Shown: in pieces, positions 8,520 through 15,080 of the stretch
How the letters are laid out: every line of letters begins with the position of its first letter
How positions within the stretch are numbered: the first letter of the stretch is position 1
Virus record (IMG/VR): IMGVR_UViG_3300044695_007157
Span: 1-24,833 of that record
Length of the DNA: 24,833 bases
From: a virus
Reading direction: 5' to 3' (one strand)
Made by a program: the position numbers and the translations under genes
The notes under the pieces: generated by a model
What the model was told of the DNA's origin: nothing
Seen by the model: the letters and a program-made list of their open reading frames with translations, nothing else
The model's database searches: none

Positions 8520-9083
8520 ATGGATATTGATATTGATTTCGCTGATAGAAAAATTGCTTTAGACAAAATACAGCATATTACCGCATCCAGACAGACAGAC
8601 ACAATCCTAGTAGCACATAATACCGGTGTGTATGTTCATGAAATTCCTTATAATCCAATTTCTAATCTTAGTACAATTGATTATAAACAGGCTGAACAAC
8701 GGGGATACTTCAAGATTGACTTCTTGAATGTACATGTATATAATGGCATTCGTGATAATGACCATTTAATTTCTTTGATGGAGACTGAACCACTATGGGA
8801 ACTTTTATTAAACGACGAGTTTGTAAATCTGTTATTTCATTTGAACGGACACGGAGACATTCTGAGGAAGACCTTGCCGACTTCAGTGGAACAATTAGCT
8901 GCCGTCCTATCGATGATCCGACCAGCAAAACGTTATCTGATTGGGAAAGATTGGCCGACGATAATGAAAGAAGTTTGGGAAAAACCGGTTAATGATGGCT
9001 ATTACTTTAAAAAATCGCATTCACATAGCTATGCAATGGCGATAGTTGTCCAAATGAATTTAATATGTGAAAACTTTACTTAG
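8520..9083 (+). CDS. Mini DNA polymerase III alpha-like protein
   Basis: 187-residue protein keeping the motif skeleton of the bacterial DnaE palm and fingers in the right order. DIDIDF (residues 2-7) carries the catalytic aspartate pair. GYFKIDFLN (62-70) is the counterpart of the GLVKFDFLGL motif with the third catalytic Asp. MIRPAKR (132-138) resembles the FRP motif, and YYFKKSHSHSYA (161-172) the FNKSHSAAYA motif. A full DnaE is about 1,100-1,200 residues; the PHP, thumb and clamp-binding regions are missing. I recall similar short proteins in other T4-like phages. Whether it is active is unknown. The start directly follows the TAA of a 13-codon mini-ORF, and the upstream ribosome site is weak. 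The 3' end overlaps the convergent gene by 8 bp. Confidence 0.65.
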   Translation: MDIDIDFADRKIALDKIQHITASRQTDTILVAHNTGVYVHEIPYNPISNLSTIDYKQAEQRGYFKIDFLNVHVYNGIRDNDHLISLMETEPLWELLLNDEFVNLLFHLNGHGDILRKTLPTSVEQLAAVLSMIRPAKRYLIGKDWPTIMKEVWEKPVNDGYYFKKSHSHSYAMAIVVQMNLICENFT

Positions 9084-9450
9084 ATTTTCTAACAAGTGTA
9101 ATTGATTTACGTTTTACTCGCTTAATTGTTAGCTCCATTAAATTAACTACTGGACCTAAAATTATGCGAGTATCTTTGCTATTAAATGTTTTTACAATAT
9201 AATTAAATGGGTGGATTTGATCTCGACAAAATATAGAAATAGGAAATTGTCTGTTAGATTCCCACCACCAAATCTCACCAATCTCTAAGAATAATTTTTT
9301 TTCTTCTTGGGTTCGTATCGAATTGTAATCATAAAAACTAGTTACATATTGATCCTGATTTATTACTATACCTATATATTCGTTACCACCATATGTGATC
9401 ACACTGATAAATGGTAAATTGTTCTCTATATTATCTCTTAATGTTGTCAT
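9076..9450 (-). CDS. Conserved hypothetical protein, leftward
   Basis: 124-residue protein with FISVITYGGNEYIGIVINQ, an EIWWWESNRQFPI segment and a basic C-terminus (LTIKRVKRKSITLVRKSK). The first half resembles a small beta-barrel. From memory it matches a widespread T4-like phage hypothetical family with the WWWESNR segment; its function is not known. It is the only leftward gene in the left half of the window. It lies convergent to the mini-DnaE gene (8-bp overlap) and divergent from the structural protein gene. A GATAAATA element on the minus strand 24 nt upstream of the start suggests late expression. Confidence 0.75.
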   Translation of the reverse strand: MTTLRDNIENNLPFISVITYGGNEYIGIVINQDQYVTSFYDYNSIRTQEEKKLFLEIGEIWWWESNRQFPISIFCRDQIHPFNYIVKTFNSKDTRIILGPVVNLMELTIKRVKRKSITLVRKSK

Positions 9451-9473
9451 TATATTATCTTAAAAAGTCTAAA

Positions 9474-9481
9474 TATTTATC
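9474..9481 (-). promoter_or_regulatory. Late-type promoter element GATAAATA (leftward)
   Basis: GATAAATA on the minus strand, one base off the T4 late promoter TATAAATA. It is placed so that transcription would start about 18 nt before the ATG of the leftward 124-aa gene. It forms a divergent pair with 9493-9500. Confidence 0.5.
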
Positions 9482-9492
9482 ATAACATTTCC

Positions 9493-9500
9493 GATAAATA
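9493..9500 (+). promoter_or_regulatory. Late-type promoter element GATAAATA (rightward)
   Basis: GATAAATA, one base off the T4 late consensus TATAAATA, 24 nt before the start codon of a virion structural gene. AAGGA (9511-9515) provides the ribosome site. Late expression fits the product. Confidence 0.6.
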
Positions 9501-9524
9501 CATTAATTATAAGGATGTTGCTAG

Positions 9525-10622
9525 ATGCAAAAAATATCAAGTTATTTATACCCTAATAGAATAGTATTGCTTGCTGATCTTGCAGGATTCAATGTGGAGT
9601 TTACAAACGTGTATCAAAGAAATGTAAAAATTTATAACGGAATCGACAATACGATTGAATTCGATATCAAAAATGCTGATCAAAAAAGAATAGATTTAAC
9701 TACTATAAGCCAAATCAAACTTAATATAATGGATGCAAGTGGGTATGAATTACCTAATAGCCCCTATGATGTTGTACCAACATTAATTAAAGGAATAGCA
9801 ACAGTAACCATTCCACAAGAAGATTTAGTAGACTTAGATAACCAATATCTAAAATATAGTGTGTCAGCACTTAAAGATGGTAAAGATGTGCTCTTGTATA
9901 CGGATGCTAGATTCGGAGCAGTTGGAACTATAGAACTTGTAGGGGATGCAATGCCATTAATACGGGATTCTAAGATATATAATACATTTACCGCAGAAAT
10001 AGACTTGAACGGTGTTCCAATCTATCACTCTAGTGCAATCCCTTGTAAATTCTATGAAGCAATACCAACAGAAACATTGAATTTTGATATCTATGTTACT
10101 AACTTTGCTGGTTCTATCTGGTTAGATGCAACTACCAACAGCACTATTAATCTTCAAGCATTCCAAGCAGCTGGTAAACCATTTGGTGCGTGGAACCAAT
10201 CAGCAGCTGATGGATTATATACCGGTATTATACCATTTGGGACAAGTATTCCAGTCGGTGATTATGAATATTTTAGAGTATCATATCAATCACCTTCAGT
10301 AAATGGAGTGGGTGCTTCATTTGATGTGCGTCAATCTGGTACTACTTATTCTGTTGTAGTGCATAGTACTGGAACTGGTTATACGGCAGGTTCCATTATA
10401 AAAATTCCAGGGAGTCATGTTGGTGGTATTGATGGAATCAATGACCTTATTATTACAGTAACTTCAGTTCATGGGGTCAGTTCAACAGCCCCATCTAGTT
10501 ATACTATTAGCTCTATTGGCGATATAAGTTGGACCGGAACCTCTGCTAATAATAGCAAATTCTTTCCAGCAGTAACTGGTGCCAATTATTCTGGTACTAT
10601 TGACAAGATAGTAGTTTCATAG
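9525..10622 (+). CDS. Virion structural protein, tail or fibre-associated
   Basis: 365-residue beta-rich protein. The N-terminal part (NVYQRNVKIYNGIDNTIEFDIKNAD, then short strands and a Gly/Asp-rich jelly) resembles N-domains of baseplate- or fibre-associated virion proteins in T4-like phages. The C-terminal part contains the module GVGASFDVRQSGTTYSVVV then GTGYTAGSIIKIPGSHVGG, a repeat type often seen in phage tail and fibre proteins. There is no signal peptide. AAGGA lies 9 nt before the ATG, downstream of a late-type promoter. It sits unusually among replication genes. Its 3' end contains a complete sigma70 promoter (TTGACA at 10600) for the primase gene. Confidence 0.75.
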   Translation: MQKISSYLYPNRIVLLADLAGFNVEFTNVYQRNVKIYNGIDNTIEFDIKNADQKRIDLTTISQIKLNIMDASGYELPNSPYDVVPTLIKGIATVTIPQEDLVDLDNQYLKYSVSALKDGKDVLLYTDARFGAVGTIELVGDAMPLIRDSKIYNTFTAEIDLNGVPIYHSSAIPCKFYEAIPTETLNFDIYVTNFAGSIWLDATTNSTINLQAFQAAGKPFGAWNQSAADGLYTGIIPFGTSIPVGDYEYFRVSYQSPSVNGVGASFDVRQSGTTYSVVVHSTGTGYTAGSIIKIPGSHVGGIDGINDLIITVTSVHGVSSTAPSSYTISSIGDISWTGTSANNSKFFPAVTGANYSGTIDKIVVS

Positions 10623-10628
10623 TATAAT
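10600..10628 (+). promoter_or_regulatory. Perfect-consensus sigma70 promoter for the primase gene
   Basis: TTGACA (10600-10605), 17-bp spacer, TATAAT (10623-10628). The -35 is inside the structural gene and its TAG stop abuts the -10. The predicted start at about 10635 leaves roughly 3 nt before the ATG at 10638. A 6-bp inverted repeat (10628-10633 / 10641-10646) brackets the start codon. Confidence 0.8.
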
Positions 10629-10637
10629 AGGCTTATT

Positions 10638-11612
10638 ATGAGCCTAATACCTGAAACATTACATTTATTTCTACCAGCAAAACGTAAACAAACTCCAAGT
10701 GGTTGGATAAGTTTTAATGCAGTTTGCTGTGCAGACAAACGACAACGAGGCGGTTTCATCGTAAATGAAGGCGATGCCGTGACTTATCATTGCTTTCATT
10801 GCGGATTTAAAGCAAGTTGGCAACCTGGAAGACAACTTAGTAAAAATATGAAAGCGTTGATGCGTCATTTGGGCATTGCCGATGATACCATTACTAAGTT
10901 AAGCTTCGAAGCAATAAAATTACTTAATGAACAAACCATGACCTTGGATAACCAAATTATTCCAAAGTTTGACACCAGAGCATTACCATTAGATGCCCAA
11001 CCAATTTTAAATTATATAGACAACGTACCAGAAAAGCTATTACCAGTTTTAAATTATCTCAATAGTAGAGGATTATATCTAGAAGATTACAACTTTTATT
11101 GGACCCATAGAACCGGATTTAATAATAGATTAATCATACCATTCTATTATCAAAATAATATTGTAGGGTATACAGCCAGGGCAGTAAATGAAGATAAAAT
11201 CAGATACCTGTCTGAACAACAACCAGGTTACGTCTTTAACCTAGATAAACAACATGATGACAGAAAATTCATTATAGTATGTGAAGGACCATTGGATGCC
11301 ATTAGTATAGATGGATGTGCATTATTAGGTTCAGAAATAAAAGACCAACAAAACTACTTGCTACAACAAGTACACAAACAATTAGTATTGGTTCCAGATA
11401 GAGATAAAGCAGGTCAAAAAGTTATTAAACAAGCACTTGAATATGGCTGGTCAGTGTCTATGCCTAATTATCCAGACGGCATAAAAGATGTCAATGACTG
11501 CGTAGTTAAGTTAGGCAGACTAGCTACTCTTTACTTGATAGTACAGTCAATACAATCAAACCCCCTTAAAATACAACTAAGGGAAAAACAATGGTTTAAG
11601 GATAAACAATGA
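10638..11612 (+). CDS. 61: DNA primase (gp61-like)
   Basis: Synthesises RNA primers for lagging-strand replication within the gp41-gp61 primosome. The N-terminal zinc-binding region has Cys30-Cys31 and Cys52-x2-Cys55 (YHCFHCGFK). The TOPRIM domain has VCEGPLDAIS with Glu216 and VPDRDKAGQK with Asp254 and Asp256. The segment GFNNRLIIPFYYQNNIVGYTAR before it is the typical primase core. The 324-residue length is close to T4 gp61 (342). No Shine-Dalgarno is seen within the predicted short transcript leader. The helicase gene follows after 81 nt. Confidence 0.92.
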   Translation: MSLIPETLHLFLPAKRKQTPSGWISFNAVCCADKRQRGGFIVNEGDAVTYHCFHCGFKASWQPGRQLSKNMKALMRHLGIADDTITKLSFEAIKLLNEQTMTLDNQIIPKFDTRALPLDAQPILNYIDNVPEKLLPVLNYLNSRGLYLEDYNFYWTHRTGFNNRLIIPFYYQNNIVGYTARAVNEDKIRYLSEQQPGYVFNLDKQHDDRKFIIVCEGPLDAISIDGCALLGSEIKDQQNYLLQQVHKQLVLVPDRDKAGQKVIKQALEYGWSVSMPNYPDGIKDVNDCVVKLGRLATLYLIVQSIQSNPLKIQLREKQWFKDKQ

Positions 11613-11656
11613 AAAAATAATTCGAATTACAATATAACGTAAAAGTTTTTAATTAA

Positions 11657-11670
11657 GAGCAAGGATGCTC
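11657..11670 (+). other. Short hairpin upstream of gene 41
   Basis: GAGCA / TGCTC stem with loop AGGA, 24 nt before the helicase start codon and without a T tract. The loop is the same as that of the terminator after gene 32. It may be a translational control or processing site; this is inference only. Confidence 0.35.
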
Positions 11671-11693
11671 ATAACAATATAACATGAGGGATT

Positions 11694-13076
11694 ATGAAAA
11701 AAAATATAGATTATGGATATGATATACAAAAACTTTACCTAGAAATGATGATGTCAGATGCATCAACTTTTATAAGATGCCAATCAATCTTCGACCATAC
11801 ACTATTCGATAGAAAACTACAAGTCGCAGCTGAATTCCTCGATAAATATGTTGAATCATATGGGGTAATGCCAACCTATGATATCATCAACGCCGCTACC
11901 GGGGTTTCATTTAAATATCCAGAAAACCTACAAGAAGCAAACTACGATTGGCTTCTAGAAGAATTCGAAACATTTACTCGTCATAAAGGACTAGAACGTG
12001 CTATCCTAGAATCAGCCGATGACCTAGAAAAAGGAGAATATGGGACAGTAGAAGATAGAGTTAAAAAAGCAGTTCAAGTAGGTCTACAAAAAGACCTAGG
12101 CACCGATTACTTCGAAAGTCCTAGAAATAGACTACTAAAAATCAAAGATAAAAATGGCCAAATCTCTACCGGATGGAAAGCAGTAGATGATAAACTATTC
12201 GGCGGTATGAATAGAGGAGAACTTAATATCTTCGCAGGTGGTTCAGGCGCAGGTAAATCACTGTTCCTTGCCAATCTAGGCGTTAACTGGGCAATGCAAG
12301 GTCTTAATGTCATATACCTTACATTCGAACTTTCAGAAGAACTGGTCTCAATGCGGATAGATTCAATGATGACCGGTATAGCTACAAAAGATGTCTTTAA
12401 ACAACTAGATGACGTAGAAATGAAAGTTAAAATGATCAGCAAAAAAGCAGGATCATTACAAGTCAAATATATGCCATCAGGTAAGAATGCTAATGATGTT
12501 AGAGCATTCCTTAAAGAATATGAAATAAAATACGAAAGAAAAGTTGATGTACTACTAGTAGATTACCTCGACCTTCTAATGCCAATGAGTAAAAAAATCT
12601 CACCAGCAGATCTGTTCATCAAAGACAAATACGTCTCAGAAGAACTTAGAAACTTGGCAGTTGAAAAAAATTGTATCTTTGTTACTGCATCACAGCTTAA
12701 TAGATCAGCAGTAGAAGAAGTTGAATTCGATCATAGCCATATATCAGGCGGTATCTCTAAAATCAATACCGCTGATAACCTATTCGGTATATTTACCAGT
12801 AGAGCAATGCGTGAACGCGGTAGATACCAAATACAACTAATGAAAACACGGTCAAGCCCAGGTGTAGGACAAAAAATAGACCTGGAATTTAATATCGACT
12901 CGCTAAGAATATCTGATTGCGAACAAGAACAAGAATACGGAAATTCTTCTACTCAATCAGCAGGATCCGCTCTTCTTCAAAGCATTAAACAACGATCCAC
13001 AGTAGAAGACCCAAAAATAACAGCTAATGTACAAAGCTCAAAATTGAGAAATCTTCTTAATAATCTACCAGAATAA
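11694..13076 (+). CDS. 41: Replicative DNA helicase (gp41, DnaB-like)
   Basis: Hexameric 5'-3' helicase that unwinds the fork on the lagging-strand template and binds the primase. Walker A GGSGAGKS lies at residues 182-189. Walker B is VDVLLVDYLDLL with Asp290. A RecA-core segment CIFVTASQLNRSAVEE follows, then the arginine-finger region FTSRAMRERGRYQIQLMKTRSS. The N-terminal domain (about residues 1-150) is helical as in DnaB-type helicases. The 460-residue length is close to T4 gp41 (475). GAGGGA precedes the ATG. The C-terminal tail (GSALLQSIKQRSTVE) resembles tails of T4-like gp41 proteins. Transcription is likely shared with the primase gene. Confidence 0.93.
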   Translation: MKKNIDYGYDIQKLYLEMMMSDASTFIRCQSIFDHTLFDRKLQVAAEFLDKYVESYGVMPTYDIINAATGVSFKYPENLQEANYDWLLEEFETFTRHKGLERAILESADDLEKGEYGTVEDRVKKAVQVGLQKDLGTDYFESPRNRLLKIKDKNGQISTGWKAVDDKLFGGMNRGELNIFAGGSGAGKSLFLANLGVNWAMQGLNVIYLTFELSEELVSMRIDSMMTGIATKDVFKQLDDVEMKVKMISKKAGSLQVKYMPSGKNANDVRAFLKEYEIKYERKVDVLLVDYLDLLMPMSKKISPADLFIKDKYVSEELRNLAVEKNCIFVTASQLNRSAVEEVEFDHSHISGGISKINTADNLFGIFTSRAMRERGRYQIQLMKTRSSPGVGQKIDLEFNIDSLRISDCEQEQEYGNSSTQSAGSALLQSIKQRSTVEDPKITANVQSSKLRNLLNNLPE

Positions 13077-13085
13077 GCAATATCA

Positions 13086-13119
13086 TCTTCCATGCTATAG
13101 TAAATAATAACATGGAAGA
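13086..13119 (+). other. Hairpin covering the start codon of the 73-aa gene
   Basis: Perfect 9-bp inverted repeat TCTTCCATG (13086-13094) / CATGGAAGA (13111-13119) with a 16-nt loop. The right arm contains the ATG at 13112, so the start codon would be paired in RNA. No clear Shine-Dalgarno precedes it. Confidence 0.5.
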
Positions 13120-13333
13120 ATTTCAATACCACGCAAAATTAAAATGGCCAACCACAGATATTAATAATATAAAATCTTGGTTTACAGAAATAAACAATCT
13201 AGAAGATTGGCTTAATTCCCACATAGGAAACCATATGCAAGATTGGAAATATATCAATAACTCTAATAACCTCATCATAGGATTCAACAAACCAGAACAC
13301 AAAACATTTTTCCTGATCGGTTATACTAAATAA
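13112..13333 (+). CDS. Hypothetical 73-aa protein
   Basis: Small protein not recognised as a family. It reads MEEFQYHAKLKWPTTDIN at the start, is Trp- and Asn-rich, and ends in LIIGFNKPEHKTFFLIGYTK. The C-terminal segment is repeated in degraded form at 14398-14469 (FKKPEHKTYFILAYDK), each time immediately before a kinase-like gene, so this protein was duplicated together with that gene. The start codon lies within a 9-bp stem. The next gene begins 4 nt after the stop, so the two probably work or travel as a pair. Confidence 0.65.
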   Translation: MEEFQYHAKLKWPTTDINNIKSWFTEINNLEDWLNSHIGNHMQDWKYINNSNNLIIGFNKPEHKTFFLIGYTK

Positions 13334-13337
13334 TAAT

Positions 13338-13925
13338 ATGAAAATAAATGAACTAACTGGTTATAAAAACGACCCACATTACCAAAAAGCTGTCGAAATC
13401 TTTAAAAACTATAGACTAACAGTCGGACAAAAATTAGCAACTTTCTCAACCTATATCCAAGAACAAGGCTTTAAACAACTAGGTAAACCAGGTGTGTCAG
13501 GAATGGCCTTCGAACATCCAACCTATCCTTGGGTCTTCAAAATATTTACAGATGATAACGGATACCTTCACTACTTTAACTACGCTAAAAATAACCAACA
13601 CAATCCTCACGTACCCAAAGTAAAAGGAAATCCACTACCAATTACTTCAGATTCATTCATGGGCAATACCTACCTAGTAAGAATTGAAAAACTACAAGAA
13701 ATGCCTCATAACCTAAAAATGAATCCACTTATCGGTATCATTACTAGCATAGACTCAAAAGAAGACCTAACCCCAGAAGTCAAAACTACTCTTAAAAGAG
13801 CCTTCCCAGAAATAATAGAAGTACTAGAAGATATAGTTAACTCAGGATTCTCAGTCGATCTACACCACGGCAACTTAATGATTAGAAAGAATACAATCGT
13901 TATAACCGACCCACTACTAGGATAA
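13338..13925 (+). CDS. Small protein-kinase-fold protein, copy A
   Basis: 195-residue protein with the core motifs of the kinase/aminoglycoside-phosphotransferase fold in the right order. A Gly-containing loop (LGKPGVSGMAFEH, residues 48-60) precedes the candidate ATP-binding Lys68 in WVFKIF. A catalytic-loop type DLHHGN lies at 174-179 and a metal-binding type ITDP at 189-192. The glycine loop is less canonical than in copy B. It starts with the MKI-x-EL leader shared by its neighbours. From memory, similar short kinase-like proteins are common in T4-like phages but uncharacterised. Substrate and activity are unknown; a pseudokinase is possible. Confidence 0.7.
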   Translation: MKINELTGYKNDPHYQKAVEIFKNYRLTVGQKLATFSTYIQEQGFKQLGKPGVSGMAFEHPTYPWVFKIFTDDNGYLHYFNYAKNNQHNPHVPKVKGNPLPITSDSFMGNTYLVRIEKLQEMPHNLKMNPLIGIITSIDSKEDLTPEVKTTLKRAFPEIIEVLEDIVNSGFSVDLHHGNLMIRKNTIVITDPLLG

Positions 13926-13929
13926 ATTA

Positions 13930-14211
13930 ATGAAAATATCAGAATTAATAGATCAAGAAATACTAGAACAACTTACTTACTTCGGTAGACCTTGTACACA
14001 AGATTGCTCAGGTCATAAAGCAGGTAGAGATTGGGAACTAAAAACCAATACCAATAATAAATCCAATACACCAAGTAATAGCTTTAATAACGGTACAGAA
14101 ATCGCTATAAACCATCGTAATGCCGGTACACAAAATCAAATTTCAGGCGGCGTTAGACAAAATGGTAGATTCGCTAAGTTTAAACAGATTCCAAGATCAC
14201 AATATAAATAA
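13930..14211 (+). CDS. Small GHxAG-motif protein, copy A
   Basis: 93-residue Asn/Gly-rich, basic protein: MKISELIDQEILEQL leader, then CTQDCSGHKAGRDW with two cysteines and the Ser-Gly-His-x-Ala-Gly core, a low-complexity Asn/Thr/Ser linker, and SNSFNNG followed by a basic tail (RFAKFKQIPRSQYK). From memory the CSGHxAG motif recurs in small proteins of many large phages, with no function known to me. A second, frameshifted copy lies at 16192-16483. It starts 4 nt after the kinase-like gene. Its last codons (Tyr-Lys-stop) spell TATAAATA, identical to the T4 late promoter, possibly by chance. Confidence 0.65.
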   Translation: MKISELIDQEILEQLTYFGRPCTQDCSGHKAGRDWELKTNTNNKSNTPSNSFNNGTEIAINHRNAGTQNQISGGVRQNGRFAKFKQIPRSQYK

Positions 14212-14223
14212 CCATCCTTACCC

Positions 14224-14258
14224 GGGGAATTTTCATTTCACGCTAATAAAAATTCCCC
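14224..14258. other. Inverted repeat after copy A
   Basis: 10-bp perfect arms GGGGAATTTT / AAAATTCCCC with a 15-nt loop and no T tract on either side. It lies in the short gene-free stretch 14212-14397, which also holds a 7-bp hairpin (14298-14304 / 14322-14328). It may be a weak terminator or processing site. Confidence 0.5.
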
Positions 14259-14397
14259 CCAGCAAAAAAATAGCAAGGTACTTAACAATCTACCACACTT
14301 CCTTTTAATGGGGGATATTTTAAGGAAGAGATAAACAAGAATGTAGCTCACGGGACGGCAATCCCCAACTACTTTAATACTGAAAATGAGTATCAAC

Positions 14398-14469
14398 ATG
14401 GATATTTATCACATCGCTTTCAAAAAACCAGAACATAAAACATATTTCATTTTAGCTTACGATAAATAA
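14398..14469 (+). pseudogene. Remnant of the 73-aa gene
   Basis: 23-codon open frame MDIYHIAFKKPEHKTYFILAYDK ending 4 nt before kinase copy B. Its last 16 residues match the end of the 73-aa protein at 13112-13333, which likewise sits just before kinase copy A. The upstream two thirds are missing. It is best read as the truncated 3' end left by a tandem duplication, though a translated micropeptide is possible. Confidence 0.6.
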
Positions 14470-14473
14470 GAAT

Positions 14474-15070
14474 ATGAAAATTAAAGAATTAACCGGATAT
14501 AAAAGCCATCCACATTTCCAACAAGCATCTCAAACATTTCAAGGTGATTTGAGCGCTTTTAAACCCCGTATTGATAAATTGGAACAGTTTCAAAAATATA
14601 TGTTGGATAACGGATTTAAACACCTGGGTACCGGATCCTACGGTTCAGCTTATATTCACCCAACTTATCCCTGGGTTTTAAAAATCTTTACTCACGACCC
14701 AGCATTTTTACAATATATTAAATATATTAGAACACATCAACATAACCCAAATGTCCCAAAAACTACCGGACCTATCATTAGAATCAACGAAAATACATTC
14801 GTGATTAGATTGGAAAAATTAGAACCAATTGTTGGTAAGAATCTTTCAGATCTAATGGCAGTTATTAAACCACTATTCTACGCACGTGAATTAACAACTG
14901 ACCAAAAAGAATTCCTACTGCAACACTATCCAGGTATTTTTGAAATTATTGACGATATGGATAAATTACCATCTCAACCCGAGTTGGACCTACATAAAGG
15001 TAACGTCCTATTACGTAACAATACCCCAGTTATCCTAGATCCAATCGTCGGAGCTACTTATGAAAATTAA
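14474..15070 (+). CDS. Small protein-kinase-fold protein, copy B
   Basis: 198-residue paralogue of the 13338 protein. It has a canonical glycine loop GTGSYGSAY (residues 52-60) and candidate ATP-binding Lys70 in WVLKIF. The catalytic-loop type DLHKGN is at 172-177 and the metal-binding type LDP at 188-190. Shared stretches with copy A include the MKI-x-ELTGYK leader, HPTYPWV and QHNP-x-VPK. With all motifs intact it looks more likely than copy A to be an active kinase; the substrate is unknown. The last residues (ATYEN) and the stop codon are supplied by the start of the next gene, which overlaps by 11 bp. Confidence 0.75.
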   Translation: MKIKELTGYKSHPHFQQASQTFQGDLSAFKPRIDKLEQFQKYMLDNGFKHLGTGSYGSAYIHPTYPWVLKIFTHDPAFLQYIKYIRTHQHNPNVPKTTGPIIRINENTFVIRLEKLEPIVGKNLSDLMAVIKPLFYARELTTDQKEFLLQHYPGIFEIIDDMDKLPSQPELDLHKGNVLLRNNTPVILDPIVGATYEN

Positions 15071-15080
15071 AGAAATTACA
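15060..15080 (+). repeat. Duplicated MKI leader, copy 1
   Basis: A 21-bp stretch beginning ATGAAAATTAAAG is identical to 16192-16212. Here it gives the start codon of the 380-aa gene and, in another frame (AT GAA AAT TAA), the stop codon of kinase copy B. Confidence 0.85.

Noticed and set aside
14203-14210. Exact T4 late promoter TATAAATA
   Set aside because: It coincides with the Tyr-Lys-stop codons of the 93-aa gene, and no intact gene follows at a suitable distance; kept only as a remark.
14120-14308. 62-codon rightward ORF
   Set aside because: It overlaps the 93-aa gene in another frame and has no start signal; a shadow frame.
14309-14367. tRNA-like folding (GGGGGAT and ATCCCC ends with TAGCTCA between)
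   Set aside because: It is only about 57 nt, has no T-arm or anticodon arm, and the ends do not form a proper acceptor stem.
14461-14468. GATAAATA as a late promoter for kinase copy B
   Set aside because: It lies only 5 nt before the ATG, too close for a promoter, and arises from the Asp-Lys-stop codons of the remnant gene.
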